Source: Streptoalloteichus tenebrarius (lineage in GTDB: Bacteria > Actinomycetota > Actinomycetes > Mycobacteriales > Pseudonocardiaceae). From it: a stretch of 64,000 bases of DNA. Within the stretch, counting starts at the first letter, position 1. Each line of letters starts with the position of its first letter. The stretch lies in the NCBI RefSeq assembly GCF_024171885.1, contig NZ_JAMTCP010000032.1, positions 1-64,000 of the forward strand. Reading direction: 5' to 3'. Made by a program: the position numbers and the translations under genes. Below the pieces are notes generated by a model. The model was given only the letters and a program-made list of their open reading frames with translations. It did no database searches and had not been told where the DNA came from. Below are positions 52,084-63,642 of the stretch, one piece after another.

Positions 52084-52416
52084 CTACACGCCCATCCGGT
52101 CCGGCGCCCCACCCGGTTGGAGGGCGTCCAGTTCCAGCACGCGGACGTGGATCACCAGGCGCTGTTGCAGCGCGGCGCGCACCGCCCGGTGCAGCCCGTC
52201 CTCCAGGAACAGCTCACCGCGCCACCCCACGGCGTGCGGGAACAGGTCGCCGAAGAACGTGGAGTCCGAGCTGAGCAGGCGGTCCAGCTCCAGCACCTTC
52301 TTGGTGGTGACGAGCTGGTCCAGCCGGACCTGCCGGGGCGGGATCCTCGTCCAGTCCCGCGCGGACAGCCCGTGGTCGGGGTAGGGGCGGCCGTCCCGCA
52401 CGTCCTTGAAGATCAC
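52084..52416 (-). CDS. Conserved actinobacterial protein upstream of hrcA
   Basis: A 110-residue protein with MIFKDVRDGRPYPDHGLSAR, then DWTRIPPRQVRLDQLVTTKK and WRGELFLEDGLHRAVRAALQ. It looks like a small ParB/Srx-like fold (the DGLHR segment), and I recall a homologue of this size and position next to hrcA in many actinobacteria. Function unknown. It is divergent from hrcA. Confidence 0.78.
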   Translation of the reverse strand: MIFKDVRDGRPYPDHGLSARDWTRIPPRQVRLDQLVTTKKVLELDRLLSSDSTFFGDLFPHAVGWRGELFLEDGLHRAVRAALQQRLVIHVRVLELDALQPGGAPDRMGV

Positions 52417-52650
52417 TGGCTGGCGACACCTCCCCGTCCGGTGGGCCGCGTGCGACCCCGTCGCGGGTGAGCGTAGAGGCAGACGACGCCGGGCCGTGTC
52501 GGCCTCCGCGCGCCACCGGACACGACCGCCGCCGACGTTCCCCCGGCCGGCTCAGGTGGCGGCGGCCACGCGAACGCGGTCCGCGCCCGCGACGGCTCAC
52601 TAGACTGGCCGGTAGGTCGGAACAGTACGGTGCGTTGGGAGGTGACGCGG

Positions 52651-53673
52651 GTGAACGCCGAGGAGCGGCGCTTCGAGGTGCTGCGAGCCATCGTCGCCGA
52701 CTACGTCTCCTCACACGAGCCCGTGGGGTCGAAGGCCATCGTGGAGCGGCACAACCTGGGTGTGTCCAGCGCCACTGTCCGCAACGACATGGCGGCGCTG
52801 GAGGAGGAGGGCTACATCACCCAGCCGCACACCAGCGCCGGCCGGGTCCCCACCGACAAGGGCTACCGGGTCTTCGTCGACCGGCTCAGCCAGCTCAAGC
52901 CGCTGTCGTCGGCGGAACGCCGCGCCATCCAGACCTTCCTCGACGGCGCGCTCGACCTCGACGACGTGCTGCGCCGCAGCGTCCGGCTGCTGGCCCAGCT
53001 CACCCGCCAGGTCGCGGTCGTGCAGTACCCGACGCTGACCCGCTCGACGGTCCGCCACCTCGAGGTGGTGACGATCACCCCGGCCCGGTTGATGCTGGTG
53101 CTCATCACCGACACCGGACGGGTGGACCAGAAGATCGTCGACCTCGGCGACGTGGTGAGCGAGGACGACGTGGCGCGGCTGCGGACCTCGCTCAACGCGG
53201 CGATGGTCGGCCAGCGGCTGCCCGACGCCTCCGCGCGGGTCTCCGAGCTGCCGGACGAGGCGCCGCCCGAGCTGCGCGACACCATGACCAGGGTGTGCAC
53301 CGTGCTCATCGAGTCGCTCGTCGAGCACCCCGAGGAACGCCTGGTGCTGGGCGGGACGGCCAACCTGACCCGCAACGCCGCGGACTTCCCGAACTCCCTG
53401 CGCCAGGTGCTGGAGGCGCTGGAGGAGCAGGTCGTGGTGCTCAAGCTGCTCGCCGCCGCCAGGGACGCCGCCCACGTGGTGGTCCGCATCGGCGGCGAGA
53501 ACGAGGCCGAGGACCTGCGCAGCACCTCGGTCGTCTCCATCGGCTACGGCCGCTCGGGCGACGTCCTCGGCGGCATGGGGGTCGTCGGACCGACCCGGAT
53601 GGACTACCCGGGAACCATGGCGGCCGTGCACGCGGTCGCCGCCTACGTGGGGGAGATCCTCGCCGGGCGGTAG
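52651..53673 (+). CDS. hrcA: Heat-inducible transcriptional repressor HrcA
   Basis: A 340-residue repressor of chaperonin genes. The winged-helix domain is at residues 1-90 ([55 protein letters not shown]), followed by the dimer and effector domain. GTG 52651 follows GGGAGG. No CIRCE inverted repeat was seen near it. Followed by dnaJ, the usual order. Confidence 0.95.
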   Translation: MNAEERRFEVLRAIVADYVSSHEPVGSKAIVERHNLGVSSATVRNDMAALEEEGYITQPHTSAGRVPTDKGYRVFVDRLSQLKPLSSAERRAIQTFLDGALDLDDVLRRSVRLLAQLTRQVAVVQYPTLTRSTVRHLEVVTITPARLMLVLITDTGRVDQKIVDLGDVVSEDDVARLRTSLNAAMVGQRLPDASARVSELPDEAPPELRDTMTRVCTVLIESLVEHPEERLVLGGTANLTRNAADFPNSLRQVLEALEEQVVVLKLLAAARDAAHVVVRIGGENEAEDLRSTSVVSIGYGRSGDVLGGMGVVGPTRMDYPGTMAAVHAVAAYVGEILAGR

Positions 53674-53741
53674 GCCCGGCGAGCTGAGATGTTCGGACGC
53701 GCCGCGCCACGCGGTCGGGTGCGGCAGGAGGACTGGAAACG

Positions 53742-54890
53742 GTGGCGAGGGACTACTACGGCACGCTCGGGGTGGGGCGCGACGCCACGCCCGAGGAGAT
53801 CAAGCGCGCCTACCGGAAGCTGGCGCGCGAGCTGCACCCCGACGTGAACCCGTCCCCGGACGCGCAGGACCGGTTCAAGGAGGTCTCGGCGGCCTACGAG
53901 GTCCTGTCGGACCCGAAGAAGCGGCAGATCGTCGACCTCGGTGGCGACCCGCTGGAGCCGGGCGGCGGCATGGGCGGCGGCGCCGGCATGCGCGACCCGT
54001 TCGCCGGCTTCGGCCTCGGCGACATCATGGACGCCTTCTTCGGCGGCACCACCGGGCGCGGCCCGCGCAGCCGGGTGCAGCCCGGCGCCGACGCGTTGAT
54101 CCGGCTGGAGCTGACGCTGGAGGAGTGCGCCTTCGGGGTCAGCAGGGAGATCACCGTCGACACGGCCGTGCTGTGCGACACCTGCTCCGGCTCCGGCTGC
54201 GCCGCCGGCACCAGCCCGGTCTCCTGCGACACCTGCGGCGGCCGCGGCGAGGTGCAGTCCGTGCAGCGGTCCTTCCTCGGCCAGGTCGTCACCTCCCGCC
54301 CCTGCCCGGTCTGCCGCGGCTACGGTGAGGTCATCCCCGACCCCTGCCGCCAGTGCCAGGGCGACGGCAGGGTGCGGGCCCGGCGCACCGTCACCGTCAA
54401 GATCCCGGCCGGTGTCGGCGACGGCATGCGGGTGCGCCTGGCCAGCCAGGGCGAGGTCGGCCCCGGCGGCGGACCGGCCGGCGACCTGTACGTCGAGGTC
54501 GACGAGCTGCCGCACGAGACCTTCACCCGCGACGGCGCGGACCTGCACTGCCGGCTCAGGGTGCCCATGACCTCGGCCGCCCTCGGCGCGGTGCTGCCGC
54601 TGGAGACCCTCGACGGCACCGAGGAGCTCCAGCTCGACCCGGGCACGCAGCCCGGCACCGAGCTGCTCCTGACCGGCAAGGGCATGCCGAGGCTGCGCTC
54701 CTCCGGCCGCGTCGACGGCCGGGGCGACCTGCACGTGCACGTGGAGGTCGTGGTGCCCACCAAGCTGGACGCCCGGCAGACCGAGCTGCTGCGCGAGCTG
54801 GCCGCGCTGCGCGGCGAGGAGCAGCCCGAGGTCGCCGCCAACGGCAAGGCCAGGGGCGGCGGGCTGTTCTCCCGGCTGCGGGGCCGGTAG
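53742..54890 (+). CDS. dnaJ: Chaperone DnaJ (DnaJ2 type)
   Basis: A 382-residue Hsp40. The J domain (residues 3-65) has the HPD motif (ELHPDVN). A Gly-rich stretch with DIMDAFFGG follows. Four zinc-finger repeats come next: [39 protein letters not shown]. The C-terminal substrate domain follows. It is the hrcA-linked DnaJ2 of actinobacteria rather than the dnaK-operon copy. Confidence 0.96.
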   Translation: MARDYYGTLGVGRDATPEEIKRAYRKLARELHPDVNPSPDAQDRFKEVSAAYEVLSDPKKRQIVDLGGDPLEPGGGMGGGAGMRDPFAGFGLGDIMDAFFGGTTGRGPRSRVQPGADALIRLELTLEECAFGVSREITVDTAVLCDTCSGSGCAAGTSPVSCDTCGGRGEVQSVQRSFLGQVVTSRPCPVCRGYGEVIPDPCRQCQGDGRVRARRTVTVKIPAGVGDGMRVRLASQGEVGPGGGPAGDLYVEVDELPHETFTRDGADLHCRLRVPMTSAALGAVLPLETLDGTEELQLDPGTQPGTELLLTGKGMPRLRSSGRVDGRGDLHVHVEVVVPTKLDARQTELLRELAALRGEEQPEVAANGKARGGGLFSRLRGR

Positions 54891-54905
54891 GCGGAGCGGG
54901 ACGCG

Positions 54906-55646
54906 ATGTCGACGCTGCCGGTCTTCCTGGTCGACGCGTTGCCGGCCGGTGAGCACGCCGTGCTGGACGGCCCGGAGGGCCGGCACGCCGCCACCGTGCG
55001 CCGCCTGCGGCCGGGGGAGGAGCTGCTGCTCTCCGACGGTCGCGGCGGGCTCACCCGCTGCGTGGTGAGCGCGGCCGAACGCGACTCCCTGCGGCTGGAC
55101 GTGCGGGAGAGCTGGACCGAGCCCGCGCCCAGCCCCCGGGTGGTCCTGGCGCAGGCCCTGGTGAAGGGCGACCGCGGCGAACTGGCCGTCGAACTGGCCA
55201 CCGAGGCCGGCGTCGACGTCGTACGGCCGTGGCGCGCCGCCCGCTGCGTCGCCCGGTGGGACGAGGGGCCGCGCGGGGCCAAGGCCCTCGCCCGCTGGCG
55301 CAGCACCGCCAGGGAGGCCGGCAAGCAGGCCCGCCGCGCCCGCCTGCCCGAGGTCACCGAGCCGGTCTCCACCCGGCAGCTCGCCGACGTGGTGCGCTCC
55401 GCCGCCGCCGCGCTCGTGCTCCACGAGTCCGCCACCGTCCCCATCGCCGAGGCCACCCTGGCCACGGAGGGTGACCTCGTCATCGTCGTCGGGCCGGAGG
55501 GCGGCATCACCGACGACGAACTGGCGACCCTCGCCGAGGCCGGAGCCCAACCCGTCCGGCTCGGCCCCACCGTCCTCCGCGCGTCCACGGCGGCCGCGGT
55601 CGCGTTGGGTGCCCTCGGCGTGCTCACCCCCAGGTGGAGGCCTTGA
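54906..55646 (+). CDS. rsmE: 16S rRNA (uracil-1498-N3)-methyltransferase
   Basis: A 246-residue SPOUT methyltransferase that modifies U1498 in 16S rRNA. The N-terminal PUA-like domain (GRHAATVRRLRPGEELLLSD) and the knotted C-terminal domain (VIVVGPEGGITDDELATLAE and LGPTVLRASTAAAVALG) are typical. It begins 15 bases after dnaJ, in the same operon. Confidence 0.95.
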   Translation: MSTLPVFLVDALPAGEHAVLDGPEGRHAATVRRLRPGEELLLSDGRGGLTRCVVSAAERDSLRLDVRESWTEPAPSPRVVLAQALVKGDRGELAVELATEAGVDVVRPWRAARCVARWDEGPRGAKALARWRSTAREAGKQARRARLPEVTEPVSTRQLADVVRSAAAALVLHESATVPIAEATLATEGDLVIVVGPEGGITDDELATLAEAGAQPVRLGPTVLRASTAAAVALGALGVLTPRWRP

Positions 55647-56377
55647 GACCGGCGGCAGGGTGGACTCTGGCGACCCAGGGTCGACCGGCGGCCGCCGCCC
55701 GTCGCCCTGCGGCGGCCTCACTGTCCTCAATGGTCTGATCGCCCGCCGGCGCGCTGGCGTGACCCCCGCCACGGGGCTACGCTCTGTTGCCATCGGTGGT
55801 GCTGAGCGCGACCGCCCCACCCGGAGCGCGCGCCCCGCGCCCACCGACGCCGACCTCGGGTGACGGGCACCCGAAGGACCGCTGGACACCTCCCCCCTCG
55901 GTCCGGCGGACCGCGCCGCGGCGGGGTGACCCCCAGGCCCCGCCGCGGCGCTCCATGTCGGCGGGCACGCCTTCCCTCTCTCCTCGATCGCTGTGGGGGG
56001 CCGAGCCCCCCACACCCCCCCACGGTGCGAGCTCCTCGCCCTGGCGGAGCTGGTCCCTCTGGCACTTCACCAGCACGGTTTTCTCGGGGTCGCATTCGGG
56101 GCCTGGCGGCCCCTCTGCTCCTGTTCGCTCCGGTGCTTCACGGCGCAGAGGGCCTGGCGGCCCTTGCGCCCACCGCCCCTCTCGCATCACGCCGCCCCGC
56201 GCACCTCCCGGCCGCCGCACCCCAACCTCCGCTCGGCCTTGCCCTGCGGTCCTGGCGCTCGTGATCTACTCAGGAGCCATTGGCCCACCACCCCGTGAGC
56301 CTGAGGAGGTCACCCCGCGCCTCCTTCTCGCAGATCAAGAGTTGATAACGCCGCCCTGTTACCCCAGCTCACGAAGG
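55647..56377. other. Gene-less interval and presumed CRISPR leader
   Basis: About 730 bases without a credible gene. It contains a perfect hairpin (55992-56014), the related segments GGGCCTGGCGGCCCC (56099-56113) and GGGCCTGGCGGCCCT (about 56150-56164), and, in the last 120 bases, a relatively AT-rich stretch (GATCAAGAGTTGATAACG at 56333-56350) just before the first CRISPR repeat, which could be its leader. Confidence 0.55.
55992..56014. terminator. Perfect hairpin downstream of rsmE
   Basis: TGTGGGGGGC-CGA-GCCCCCCACA: a 10-bp perfect stem with a 3-base loop, followed by more C. Terminator-like, but 345 bases from the rsmE stop. Confidence 0.5.
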
Positions 56378-58677
56378 GCCTTCCCCGCGCACGCGGGGGT
56401 GAGTCCGCCCGTGACCCCGCCGCTGAACGCCCCCATCGGCCTTCCCCGTGCACGCGGGGGTGAGTCCCCCACGGACTGTTCGCCCTTGGCGGGGTCGAGG
56501 TCTTCCCCGCGCACGCGGGGGTGAGTCGTCGATCTTCTATGGTGACGACGCGCTCCGGGAGTCTTCCCCGCGCACGCCGGGGTGAGTCCGAGTGGCACGG
56601 GTATGACCACCGCGCCCACGTGTCTTCCCCGCGCACGCGGGGTGAGTGGACCACGTGGGTGCGTCAGCGTGGGTCTTCCCCGCGGATGCGGGGGTGAGTC
56701 GGGGGGTAGGGCGTTCCGGCTCTCCCCTGTCCGTCTTCCCCGCGCACGCGGGGGTGAGTCGTCGCGATCCCGTACGGGTCGAACCCGGGCGTCGTCTCCC
56801 CCCGCGCACGCCGGGGTGAGTCGCCGTGGGCAAGGGTTGTGCCGCATGGGCTGGTCACTTCTCCGCACACGCGGGGATGAGTCCCTCGTGTGCGGGCACC
56901 CCGGGCCGGCGGGGGCCTGTCTTCCCCGCACACAGCGGGGTGAGTCGAGGCGGAACAACCGTATGCCTAGCGCCAGCATGTCTTCCCTGCGCACGCGGGG
57001 TGAGTCGTCGTACTCGTCGAACACGCCCCCGCTGAGCGCGTCTTCCCCGTGCACGCGGGGGTGAGTCCCCGAGCGCGATCTCGGGGCACGCCCGGCGGCA
57101 GTCTTCCCCGCACACGCGGGTGAGTCGAGGGAAAGCCCTGATCACCACAGACGAGGCCGGTCTTCCCCGTGCACGCGGGGGGTGAGTCGCAGACCGGGGA
57201 CGTTCTCGACGAGGACGTAGCGTCTTCCCCGCGCACGCGGGGGTGAGTCCGAGAACGAGACCAAGGCCACGCCGTCTTCGCCACACACGCCGGGGTGAGT
57301 CCGAGTGGCACGGGTATGACCACCGCGCCCACGTGTCTTCCCCGCACACGCGGGGGTGAGTCCACCGGTGGCGCCGTGCGGGTAGGTCTGGATGGGTCTT
57401 CCCCGCGCACGCGGAGGTGAGTCCACCGGTGGCGCCGTGCGGGTAGGTCTGGATGGGTCTTCCCCGCGAATGCGGGGGTGAGTCGGGGGGTAGGGCGTTC
57501 CGGATCTCCCCTGTCCGTCTTCCCCGCGCACGTGGGGGTGAGTCGTCCCGATCGGGCAAGTCGTCGCTGATCAACGTGTCTTTCCCGCGCACGCGGGGGT
57601 GAGTCGCTGTGGACGCGAACCACCCTCCAGGGAATCCTGTCTTCCCCGCGCACGCCGGGGTGAGTCCGAGTGGCACGGGTATGACCACCGCGCCCACGTG
57701 TCTTCCCCGCACACGCGGGGTGAGTCGACCACGCGGGTGCGTCAGCGTGGGTCTTCCCCGTGCACGCGGGGGTGAGTCCTGGTTCACGGTGCCGCCGCTG
57801 ACGTCCGCCTCGTTTTCCCCGTGCACATGGGGAGAGTCGCAGACCCGGCACGAGGACCAGCTCGACATCGGGTCTTCTCTGTGCATGCGGGGGTGAGTCC
57901 AGGCCAGCGCGCCGATGTTCGAGATGCACGATGTCTTCCCCGCGCGCGGAGGTGAGTCGTGGGCGACGGGTCGAGGGGACGCGTCGAAGGCGTCTTCCCC
58001 GCGCATGTGGGGGTAGGTCGGTGGCGTGCCGCTCGTGAGAGGCGGCGGCCTGGTCTTCCCTGCGTACGTGGGGTGAATCCACGCGGGTCACCGAACAGGA
58101 CGTCGTGCTGGGGTCCTCCCCGCGTAGGCGGGTGTGAGTCACCATCCGCCGCGCCGATTCCCGCCACCGCACTGTCCTCCCTGCGCGTGCGGGGGTGAGT
58201 CGCGGCCTCGTCGCACGCTGGCGCTGCCGACGCGGTCTTCCCCGTGCACGCGGGTGAGTCCGACACCCCGGTGAGACCGCATCGGCGAGGTGTGTCTTCC
58301 CCGCGTACGCCGGGGTCAGTCCCGTCGATCGCGCGGACCATGCGGTGCACCGCCGTCTTCCCCACGTGCCCGGGGTGAGTCACGCCGCGTCCCGCCTGGC
58401 ACCCGACGACCTGTCCTCCCCGCTCCGGGGGGGCGAGTCCCTGGCCGACACCAGGGCTCGCCTGGGCTGGTGTCTTCCCCCGCGCGGGGGTGAGTCAACC
58501 GCCGACGATTCTTCGGCAGACTGCCCGCGTTTTCCCCGCGTCCGCCTGGGTGAGTCGTCGGCGCGCTCCTGCTCGGCGTCGACATCGAAGTGTTCCCCGC
58601 GCAGGCGGGGGGCGAGTCGGACAGGGCCGCACGCCATGCCTCGATGCTGCGTCTTTCCTGCATGTGCGGGTGCGTTG
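56378..58677 (+). CRISPR. Orphan type I-E-like CRISPR array, about 39 repeats
   Basis: A 28-base repeat close to GTCTTCCCCGCGCACG plus CGGGGGTGAGTC recurs about every 61 bases with spacers of mostly 32-33 bases. The hairpin CCCCGCG..CGCGGGG and handle-like end match type I-E repeats of actinomycetes read on the plus strand, so the leader should be on the left. I count about 39 units. Many repeats carry substitutions or single-base losses, and decay is strongest at the right end (from about 57.8 kb), as expected for the oldest end. Several spacers are repeated: one of 33 bases at 56589, 57302 and 57667; one at 57363 and 57424; near-identical pairs at 56701/57485 and 56649/57727 (the latter only 24 bases). 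No cas gene is present in the window. Confidence 0.95.
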
Positions 58678-58684
58678 GGGTGGG

Positions 58685-59245
58685 TCAGCGGGTGAAGGCC
58701 GCCTTCACGGTGGGGACGAGGGCGTCGAGGAAGTCGAAGGCGAGGACGATCGTCCAGACGGCCATGCCGCCGAAGAGGGCACCGGCGCGGTCCACCTCGA
58801 AGTCGGCGAGCGCGGCGCCGCCGGCGAGCAGGGCCATGGCGACGAGCCATTCGAGGGCGCGGAGGCGGAACTCGCGGCGCTTCTTGCGGGCGTGGTCGCG
58901 CGGGGAGAGCGGGGCCTCGGGGGCCGCCTCGTGGTCACGGCCCAGCCTGCGGCGGACCCAGCGGTCGGCGGTGTGCAGGTGATGGCGTCCGGAGACCAGG
59001 GCGATGGCGACCGCGATGGCCGCGATCACGTGGGCGATGGACGCCGTGCTGCCCCTGGCGAGGTCGACGGCGCCCGAGACGAGCAGGACCACCTGGGTCC
59101 CCGCCGCGAGCAGGAGCAGCGCCGCGCCGACGCGGGGCGCCCTGAGCAGGTAACGCGTGAGCAGTCCGGCGAGCAGCAGCACCCAGAACCCGATCTCACA
59201 GCCGATGACGACGGCCAGGAACACGACGCCCCCCCGTTTCAACAC
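58685..59245 (-). CDS. Membrane protein divergent from TetR regulator
   Basis: A 186-residue integral membrane protein with about five hydrophobic segments (VVFLAVVIGCEIGFWVLLLA, VGAALLLLAAGTQVVLLVSG, IAHVIAAIAVAIALVSG, LEWLVAMALLAGGAALA, then MAVWTIVLAFDFLDAL) and a basic loop (SPRDHARKKRREFRLRALEW). No known transporter motif. I use GTG 59245 because a longer version would run through an inverted repeat that looks like an operator; a start at 59281 is possible. Probably repressed by the divergent TetR protein. Confidence 0.8.
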   Translation of the reverse strand: MLKRGGVVFLAVVIGCEIGFWVLLLAGLLTRYLLRAPRVGAALLLLAAGTQVVLLVSGAVDLARGSTASIAHVIAAIAVAIALVSGRHHLHTADRWVRRRLGRDHEAAPEAPLSPRDHARKKRREFRLRALEWLVAMALLAGGAALADFEVDRAGALFGGMAVWTIVLAFDFLDALVPTVKAAFTR

Positions 59246-59248
59246 AGT

Positions 59249-59307
59249 CGTGCTAATTCCCGTTCTGGATAGCACGCGCACCGGTGGGTTGGCAACACGA
59301 ATGTGTT
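59249..59307. promoter_or_regulatory. Divergent promoter region with inverted repeats
   Basis: CGTGCTA-N14-TAGCACG (59249-59255, 59270-59276) and AACAC-GAAT-GTGTT (59294-59307) lie between the divergent membrane-protein and TetR genes. The second is 12 bases before the TetR start, suitable for autoregulation. Confidence 0.6.
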
Positions 59308-59318
59308 AGGAAGAGGGC

Positions 59319-59951
59319 ATGCCGAAGGTCGTGGACCACGAGGAACGCCGCAAGGAACTGGCCGAGGCCGTGTGGCGCATCGTCCTGCGCGACGGCGTCG
59401 AGCACGCCTCGGTGCGGACCGTCGCCGCCGAGGCCGGCTGGTCCACGGGCTCGCTGCGCCACTACTTCCCGACTCAGGACGCCCTGCTGCGCTTCGCGGC
59501 GGAACTGTCGGCCGACAAGGTCGTCGCGCGCCTGCGGCAGAGCCTCAACGAGGAGCGCGGGCCGCGGCTGGTGATGCGCACCGTCGGGTTGGAGCTGCTC
59601 CCGCTGGACGAGCAGCGCCGCGCCGAGATCGCCGTCTGGCTGGCGTTCGTGGACCGCGCCCGGGTCGACGCGTCCCTGCGCGCCATCGAGCGCCGGATCA
59701 ACGGCGAGGCCGTCGAGAACTACGAGAAGATCTTCGCCTGGGCCAGGGACATCCGCGCGCTGCGGCCGGGTCTGGAACCGAGACGCGAGGCCAGGGCCTT
59801 CCAGGCCCTCGTCGACGGGTTGGCCGTGCACGCCCTGCTGCGACCGCACCAGTACGACAACGACGTCATCGTGGCGATCCTCGACGACCATCTTGACCGA
59901 GTCTTCACGGAGCAAGATCCCGAGGCGCGCGGAACGGCCGCCGGGCACTAG
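59319..59951 (+). CDS. TetR family transcriptional regulator (BetI-like C-terminus)
   Basis: A 210-residue repressor. Helix-turn-helix at residues about 10-55 (ELAEAVWRIVLRDGVEHASV, VAAEAGWSTGSLRHYFPTQD), then a C-terminal domain of the BetI type (LLPLDEQRRAEIAVWLAFVD ... FQALVDGLAVHALLRP). ATG 59319 with AGGAAGAGGGC upstream. It probably controls the divergent membrane protein. Confidence 0.93.
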   Translation: MPKVVDHEERRKELAEAVWRIVLRDGVEHASVRTVAAEAGWSTGSLRHYFPTQDALLRFAAELSADKVVARLRQSLNEERGPRLVMRTVGLELLPLDEQRRAEIAVWLAFVDRARVDASLRAIERRINGEAVENYEKIFAWARDIRALRPGLEPRREARAFQALVDGLAVHALLRPHQYDNDVIVAILDDHLDRVFTEQDPEARGTAAGH

Positions 59952-59960
59952 CCTGCGCTC

Positions 59961-60323
59961 ATGAGCGCGAGCGCGTCCGACTGCCTGTTCTGCCGCATCG
60001 TCGCCGGCGAGATCCCCGCGACGATCGTGCACTCCGACGACCGCACCGTCGCCTTCCGTGACATCAACCCGCAGGCGCCGACGCACGTCCTCGTCGTGCC
60101 GCGCGAGCACCACCCCAACGCCGCCGCGCTGGCCGCCGAGGCCCCCGAGCTGCTGGTCGAGGTGATGCGCGCCGGCGCGGCGGTGGCCGAGCGGGAGGGC
60201 GTCGCCGCCAGCGGCTACCGCCTGCTGTTCAACACCGGGGCGGACGCCGGCCAGACGGTCTTCCACGCGCACCTGCACGTCATCGGCGGCGAGCGCCTCG
60301 GCGGGATGGCCCAGGTGGGCTGA
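59961..60323 (+). CDS. HIT (histidine triad) nucleotide-binding protein
   Basis: A 120-residue HINT-type hydrolase of nucleoside phosphoramidates or adenylates. N-terminal CLFCRIVAGEIPA, then THVLVVPREHH, and the triad HAHLHVIGG near the end. It starts 9 bases after the TetR stop. In related genomes this gene sits between rsmE and phoH, so the CRISPR array, membrane protein and TetR gene appear to be inserted here. Confidence 0.95.
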   Translation: MSASASDCLFCRIVAGEIPATIVHSDDRTVAFRDINPQAPTHVLVVPREHHPNAAALAAEAPELLVEVMRAGAAVAEREGVAASGYRLLFNTGADAGQTVFHAHLHVIGGERLGGMAQVG

Positions 60324-60453
60324 GCCGGACGGCCCCGGGCCGCCCCCCACACGCGCCAATGTCGCTGGGGCGGCGTCGCCGTCGCGGTCTAGCATCAAGG
60401 GGCACCGAGTACCGAACGCAGCGCGAACGCGCAGAAAGCAGGCCCGAGAGCTG

Positions 60454-61569
<1,116 letters not shown>

Positions 61570-61648
61570 GCGCACGGCGCGTCCCCGTCGGCCGGCGGTC
61601 GGCGGGGCGCGCGGCACGACGAGCAAGCGACGAGAACGACGGGACAAC

Positions 61649-62269
61649 GTGAGCATCGAGATCGCCAACGAGTCCGGGGTGTCGGTCGACGAGGCGTCGA
61701 TCGTCGCCGCGGCCCGCTACGCGCTCGACCGGATGGGTGTCAGCCCCCTGGCCGAGCTGAGCGTGCTGCTGGTGGACCTGGACGTCATGGCCGACCTGCA
61801 CGAACGGTGGATGGACCTGCCCGGCCCCACCGACGTGATGGCCTTCCCCATGGACGAGCTGGACTCGGCCCGCCGGCCGGACGCCGCCGGGCTCGGGCCG
61901 GCGCTGCTGGGCGACATCGTGCTGTGCCCGGCCTTCGCCAGGGAGCAGGCCCGCAAGGCCGGCCACGGGCTCATGGACGAGCTGCACCTGCTCACCGTGC
62001 ACGGCGTGCTGCACCTGCTCGGCTATGACCACGCCGAGCCCGCCGAGGAGCGGGAGATGTTCTCCCTCCAGAACCGCATCCTCGCCGACTTCCGGACCGC
62101 GCGCGCCGAGGCCGAGCGCCTGGCCGCGCAACGCGACGCCGACGACCGGGTGCTCGGCGCGGTCGGGCTCACCGAGGCCGAGGACGAGGCCCCGGCCCCC
62201 GACCGGCGGGAGGAGCCGGAGGACGGCCCCGAGGGCGGGGACGGCCGACCCGGCGGTCAGGCCGGCTGA
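61649..62269 (+). CDS. ybeY: Endoribonuclease YbeY
   Basis: A 206-residue metal-dependent RNase for 16S rRNA maturation and ribosome quality control. The zinc motif [11 protein letters not shown] (H3xH5xH) and the [11 protein letters not shown] segment are conserved. The last 40 residues form an acidic Glu/Gly/Pro-rich extension not usual for the family. GTG 61649. Confidence 0.95.
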   Translation: MSIEIANESGVSVDEASIVAAARYALDRMGVSPLAELSVLLVDLDVMADLHERWMDLPGPTDVMAFPMDELDSARRPDAAGLGPALLGDIVLCPAFAREQARKAGHGLMDELHLLTVHGVLHLLGYDHAEPAEEREMFSLQNRILADFRTARAEAERLAAQRDADDRVLGAVGLTEAEDEAPAPDRREEPEDGPEGGDGRPGGQAG

Positions 62270-62280
62270 GGACGGACACC

Positions 62281-63642
62281 GTGATCACCGGGTCGACGTC
62301 GTTGCTGGTGCTCGCGGTGCTGCTCGTGCTGGCGGCGGGGGCCTTCGCGGCCGCCGACGCCGCGTTGGGCGCCACCTCCCGCGCCAGGGTCGACGAGCTG
62401 GTCCGGCAGGGCCGCGCCGGCGCCGGCCAGCTCCAGCTCGTGGTGGCCGACCGGCCCCGGCACGTCAACCTGCTCCTGCTGCTCCGGCTCGGCTGCGAGC
62501 TGGCCGCCACGGTGCTGGTCACCGTGGTCGCGCTGCGCTGGATCGACCCCGACTGGCTGGCCCTGCTCGTGGCGGGGCTGACCATGCTCGTCGTGTCCTA
62601 CGTGCTGGTCGGCGTCGGGCCGCGCACGGTCGGGCGGCAGCACCCCTACGGCGTCGGCCTGATCGCGGCGGGGCCGGTGCGCGTGCTGGCCGGGCTGCTC
62701 GGCCCGCTCACCCGGCTGCTGATCCTGGTCGGCAACGCCATCACCCCGGGGCGGGGCTTCCGCGAGGGGCCGTTCTCCTCCGAGGTCGAGCTGCGCGAGC
62801 TGGTCGACATGGCGCAGGAGCGGGGCGTGGTCGCCGCCGGCGAGCGCGAGATGATCCACTCGGTGTTCGAGCTGGGGGACACCATCGCCCGCGAGGTGAT
62901 GGTGCCCCGCACCGAGCTGGTGTGGATCGAGCAGGGCAAGTCCGTGCGGCAGGCGCTGGCGCTGTGCCTGCGCACCGGGTTCTCCCGCATCCCGGTGATC
63001 GGGGAGACCGTCGACGACGTCGTCGGGGTGGTCAACCTCAAGGACCTGGTGCGGGTGGCCGTCGAGTTCGGCGGCTTCGACCAGCTCAGGGAGCGCGGGC
63101 CCACGGTCGGCGAGCTGATGCGGCCGGCGAGTTTCGTCCCCGACTCCAAGCGGCTGGACGAGCTGCTCAGGGAGATGCAGCTCTCGCGCAACCACATGGC
63201 CATCGTCGTCGACGAGTACGGCGGCACGGCGGGCCTGCTGACCATCGAGGACATCCTCGAGGAGATCGTCGGGGAGATCACCGACGAGTACGACCTGGCC
63301 GAGCGGCCCCCGGTCGAGCGCCTCGACGACGGCTCGGTGCGGGTCAGCGCCCGGCTGGCCGTGGAGGACCTCGGCGCGGTGTTCGACCTCGAACTGGACC
63401 ACCAGGACGTGGAGACCGTGGGCGGACTGCTCGCCCAGCGCCTCGGGCGGGTGCCGCTGCCCGGCGCGGAGGCGGAGATCGCCGGCCTGCGGCTGCGGGC
63501 CGAGGGTGGCAAGGACAGCCGGGGCCGGATGCGGATCACCACGGTGTTGGTGCGCCGCGCCGGGGAGCCGGCGGCCCGCCAGGACGGCGGGACCGGACAC
63601 GAGCGCACCGCGCAGGAGGAGGGGAGCGACAGCCGTGGCTGA
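62281..63642 (+). CDS. CNNM/CorC-type transporter or hemolysin family protein
   Basis: A 453-residue membrane protein with an N-terminal CNNM (DUF21) domain (about residues 1-190), two CBS domains (about 200-330, [20 protein letters not shown] and [20 protein letters not shown]) and a C-terminal CorC/HlyC domain. It is linked to magnesium or cobalt efflux in characterised homologues. It starts 11 bases after ybeY and overlaps the next gene. Confidence 0.93.
   Translation: MITGSTSLLVLAVLLVLAAGAFAAADAALGATSRARVDELVRQGRAGAGQLQLVVADRPRHVNLLLLLRLGCELAATVLVTVVALRWIDPDWLALLVAGLTMLVVSYVLVGVGPRTVGRQHPYGVGLIAAGPVRVLAGLLGPLTRLLILVGNAITPGRGFREGPFSSEVELRELVDMAQERGVVAAGEREMIHSVFELGDTIAREVMVPRTELVWIEQGKSVRQALALCLRTGFSRIPVIGETVDDVVGVVNLKDLVRVAVEFGGFDQLRERGPTVGELMRPASFVPDSKRLDELLREMQLSRNHMAIVVDEYGGTAGLLTIEDILEEIVGEITDEYDLAERPPVERLDDGSVRVSARLAVEDLGAVFDLELDHQDVETVGGLLAQRLGRVPLPGAEAEIAGLRLRAEGGKDSRGRMRITTVLVRRAGEPAARQDGGTGHERTAQEEGSDSRG

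Noticed and set aside
52417-52650. CIRCE element upstream of hrcA
   Set aside because: I looked for TTAGCACTC-N9-GAGTGCTAA or close variants and saw none.
56359-58663. Several long open frames through the CRISPR array (repeated PRVRGED or PACAGKT-like peptides)
   Set aside because: They are translations of the repeats and not proteins.
56378-58677. Reading the array as a minisatellite or protein-repeat gene
   Set aside because: Spacer lengths of 32-33 with mostly unique content and the type I-E hairpin repeat fit CRISPR far better.
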